From positions 1 to 64,000 of the forward strand of contig JAAMEZ010000049.1 in the NCBI GenBank assembly GCA_013322215.1: 64,000 bases of DNA, written 5' to 3'. The translations under genes and the position numbers were made by a program. This document shows positions 62,206 through 64,000 of this stretch, one piece after another; the first letter of the stretch is position 1; each line of letters opens with the position of its first letter. Source of the DNA: Martinezella rhizogenes (lineage in GTDB: Bacteria > Pseudomonadota > Alphaproteobacteria > Rhizobiales > Rhizobiaceae). Under the pieces are notes generated by a model, which was not told the origin of the DNA, did not search any database, and was given only the letters and a program-made list of their open reading frames with translations.

Positions 62206-63855
62206 ATGAAAACAATGATGATTACCAGGATGAACCGCGGTTTCCGCGCACTTTCTGCCGGCGTGGCTCTCTCGCTTCTGCTGATGGCGGCGCCGAATGC
62301 CTATGCTGCGACGCCCAAGGACACGCTGGTCGAGGGCTTTGCCTTCGACGACATTCTGAGCATGGACCCGGCCGAAGCCTACGAACTGTCGGCTGCCGAA
62401 ATCACCGGCAACACCTACAGCCTGCTCGTCCGCCTCGACATCAACGACACCTCCAAGATCAAGGGCGATCTGGCCGAAAGCTGGTCCGTCTCCGACGATC
62501 ATCTCACCTATACGTTCAAGCTGAAGCCCGGCCTGAAATTCGCCTCCGGCAATCCGATTACCGCCGAAGACGTCGCCTGGTCCTTCGAGCGTGTCGTCAA
62601 GCTCGACAAGAGCCCGGCCTTCATTCTCACCCAGTTCGGTCTTACCGGCGACAATGTGACGGAAAAGGCCAAGGCGACCGATCCGAACACTTTCACCTTC
62701 ACTGTCGACAAGCCCTATGCGCCGAGCTTCGTGCTGAACTGCCTGACGGCGACCGTCGCCGAAGTGGTCGACAAGAAGCTGGTCCTGCAGCATGTGAAGC
62801 CGGCAACGCCGACTGCCGACTACAAATACGACAACGATTTCGGCAATAGCTGGCTGAAGACCGGCTTTGCCGGTTCCGGTCCGTTCAAGCTGCGCGAATG
62901 GCGTGCCAACGAAGCCGTCGTACTGGAGCGCAACGACAATTATTACGGTGAGAAGGCCAAGCTCAATCGCGTCATCTATCGCTTCATGAAAGAAAGCTCG
63001 GCGCAGCGCCTGGCGCTGGAGAACGGCGATATCGACGTCGCCCGCAACCTCTCGCCGACCGATCTCCAGGCTGTCGAGAAGAATGCACAGCTCGCGACGA
63101 CCAGCGCGCCGAAGGGCACCATCTACTATATGAGCCTCAACCAGAAGAACGCCAATCTGGCCAAGCCGGAAGTGCAGCAGGCGTTCAAATGGTTGGTCGA
63201 CTATGATGCCATCGGCAAGACCCTGATCAAGGGTATCGGCGAGATCCACCAGACCTTCGAGCCGAAGGGCATGCTCGGCTCGCTGGATGAGAACCCGTTC
63301 AAGCTCGACGTTGCCAAGGCCAAGGAACTGCTGGCCAAGGCAGGCCTGCCCAATGGCTTCTCGATCACCATGGACGTGCGCAGCATCGAGCCGGACACGG
63401 GCATTGCAACCGCGATCCAGCAGACGCTCGGCCAGGCCGGCATCAAGGTGGAGATCATCCCCGGCGACGGCAAGCAGAAGCTGACCAAGTATCGTGCCCG
63501 CAATCACGACATCTATTTCGGCAACTGGGGCCCGGATTATTGGGATCCCCATTCCAATGCCGATACCTTCACCACCAACGACGACAATTCCGACACCAGC
63601 ACCAACAAGACGCTCGTCTGGCGCAACACCTGGACCTCTCCCGAGCTGGAGAAGGAAGCCAAGGCTGCGCTCTTCGAAGGCGATGCGGCCAAGCGCGGTG
63701 CCATGTATCAGGACATCCAGAAGAAATTCCTGGAAGCAAGCCCCTTCATCATCCTCTATCAACAGACGGAAGTCGCCGGCTATCGCAAGGACGTGAAGGA
63801 CTTCAAGCTTGGTCCGAGCTTCGACAACAACTTCGTCTGGCCGATCTCCAAGTGA
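62206..63855 (+). CDS. Peptide ABC transporter substrate-binding protein (family 5, DppA/OppA-like)
   Basis: The product is about 549 residues with a signal peptide (FRALSAGVALSLLLMAAPNAYA-AT) and family-5 binding-protein landmarks: LAESWSVSDDHLTYTFKLKPGLKF, TAEDVAWSFERV, GSGPFKLREW and NWGPDYWDPHSNADTF. AAGGGGA is directly at the first ATG; the ATG nine bases later has better spacing. Role: capture of di- or oligopeptides in the periplasm, delivered to the permease that begins at the window edge. Confidence 0.87.
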   Translation: MKTMMITRMNRGFRALSAGVALSLLLMAAPNAYAATPKDTLVEGFAFDDILSMDPAEAYELSAAEITGNTYSLLVRLDINDTSKIKGDLAESWSVSDDHLTYTFKLKPGLKFASGNPITAEDVAWSFERVVKLDKSPAFILTQFGLTGDNVTEKAKATDPNTFTFTVDKPYAPSFVLNCLTATVAEVVDKKLVLQHVKPATPTADYKYDNDFGNSWLKTGFAGSGPFKLREWRANEAVVLERNDNYYGEKAKLNRVIYRFMKESSAQRLALENGDIDVARNLSPTDLQAVEKNAQLATTSAPKGTIYYMSLNQKNANLAKPEVQQAFKWLVDYDAIGKTLIKGIGEIHQTFEPKGMLGSLDENPFKLDVAKAKELLAKAGLPNGFSITMDVRSIEPDTGIATAIQQTLGQAGIKVEIIPGDGKQKLTKYRARNHDIYFGNWGPDYWDPHSNADTFTTNDDNSDTSTNKTLVWRNTWTSPELEKEAKAALFEGDAAKRGAMYQDIQKKFLEASPFIILYQQTEVAGYRKDVKDFKLGPSFDNNFVWPISK

Positions 63856-63876
63856 TAATCCGGCAGGATTAGTTCT

Positions 63877-64000
63877 TTGAGCACCGTCGAACGGAAAATG
63901 CAGGTGCGGCCCAAAAAGGGCCGTGCCGCTCCCTTCTTCATGGGTCTGCTGCGATTTCTGGTCGTGGCGGTCACGACCTATCTCGGCCTACTCGCCGTAA
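63877..64000 (+). CDS. Peptide ABC transporter permease, N-terminal part (runs off the window)
   Basis: A TTG at 63877, with AGGA eight bases upstream, opens a frame reading STVERKMQVRPKKGRAAPFF and then a hydrophobic helix (LLRFLVVAVTTYLGLLAV) that continues past the end of the window. Position 22 bases after a DppA-like gene and the membrane start fit a DppB-type permease. An in-frame ATG at 63898 is an alternative start. Confidence 0.6.
   Translation, partial: MSTVERKMQVRPKKGRAAPFFMGLLRFLVVAVTTYLGLLAV

Noticed and set aside
62083..63762. Minus-strand open frame of 559 codons opposite the peptide-binding protein gene, and a similar one opposite the dipeptidase
   Set aside because: Same antisense codon-bias effect; no ribosome site or motif.

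Overview
The window looks like an accessory replicon or genomic island of a Rhizobium/Agrobacterium-type alphaproteobacterium. The evidence is a Ti-type relaxase TraA with traC and traD, a VirB type IV secretion (T4SS) operon with an eexN gene, a GalE/ExoB-type epimerase, an inositol-type ABC importer preceded by two GGAA-N6-TTCC palindromes, and short truncated IS21-like and IS481-like pieces. No rRNA, tRNA or CRISPR array was recognised.

Layout. 1-4.3 kb is a gene graveyard: an IS21-like end, a nucleotidyltransferase-HEPN fusion gene, prophage tail fragments, one truncated and one intact methyltransferase, and fused fragments of a PLD nuclease and an XRE regulator. 4.5-14.1 kb is a coherent metabolic locus. 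A four-gene polyamine-type ABC importer runs left. A GntR/FCD regulator and then a coupled aminotransferase, TPP enzyme, SDR and PhoB-like regulator run right. The same palindrome (core TTTTGTTGCAACAAAA) lies in both control regions. 14.2-24.8 kb is a complete, tightly coupled virB1-virB11 operon with a TrbM-like first gene, eexN between virB5 and virB6, and a divergent MarR-like gene. No VirD4/TraG coupling protein is present.

25.3-30.1 kb holds an IS481 remnant and surface-polysaccharide genes (polymerase/ligase, initiating sugar transferase, nucleotide-sugar epimerase/reductase, UDP-sugar dehydrogenase). 30.7-35.3 kb holds divergent traD-traC and traA with a candidate oriT between them. 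35.3-36.6 kb is decayed (SDR fragment, frameshifted glycosyltransferase). 36.7-39.8 kb is a signalling module: an exported SUOX-like protein, a hybrid histidine kinase and a BetR-receiver protein.

40.2-52.9 kb is the most striking region. An AT-rich leader and a small membrane ORF precede an 8-kb gene for a 2,686-residue protein. It is built from about two dozen ~55-residue repeats carrying Ca-binding-type D-x-[DN]-G-[DN]-G loops, with a DUF4214 domain in the middle, a Trp-rich repeat tail, and related cap domains at both ends of the repeat region. A small exported protein and an ABC exporter plus HlyD adaptor follow, suggesting a dedicated type I secretion system. 53-64 kb is more core-like: a truncated YoaK gene, galE, a sulfatase-superfamily gene, a DUF1993 gene, ibpA-iatA-iatP-like inositol import, an M19 dipeptidase, and the start of a peptide ABC importer that runs off the end.

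Starts were chosen by reading ribosome binding sites and overlaps by eye. Functions are family-level inferences from motifs. No database search was run.
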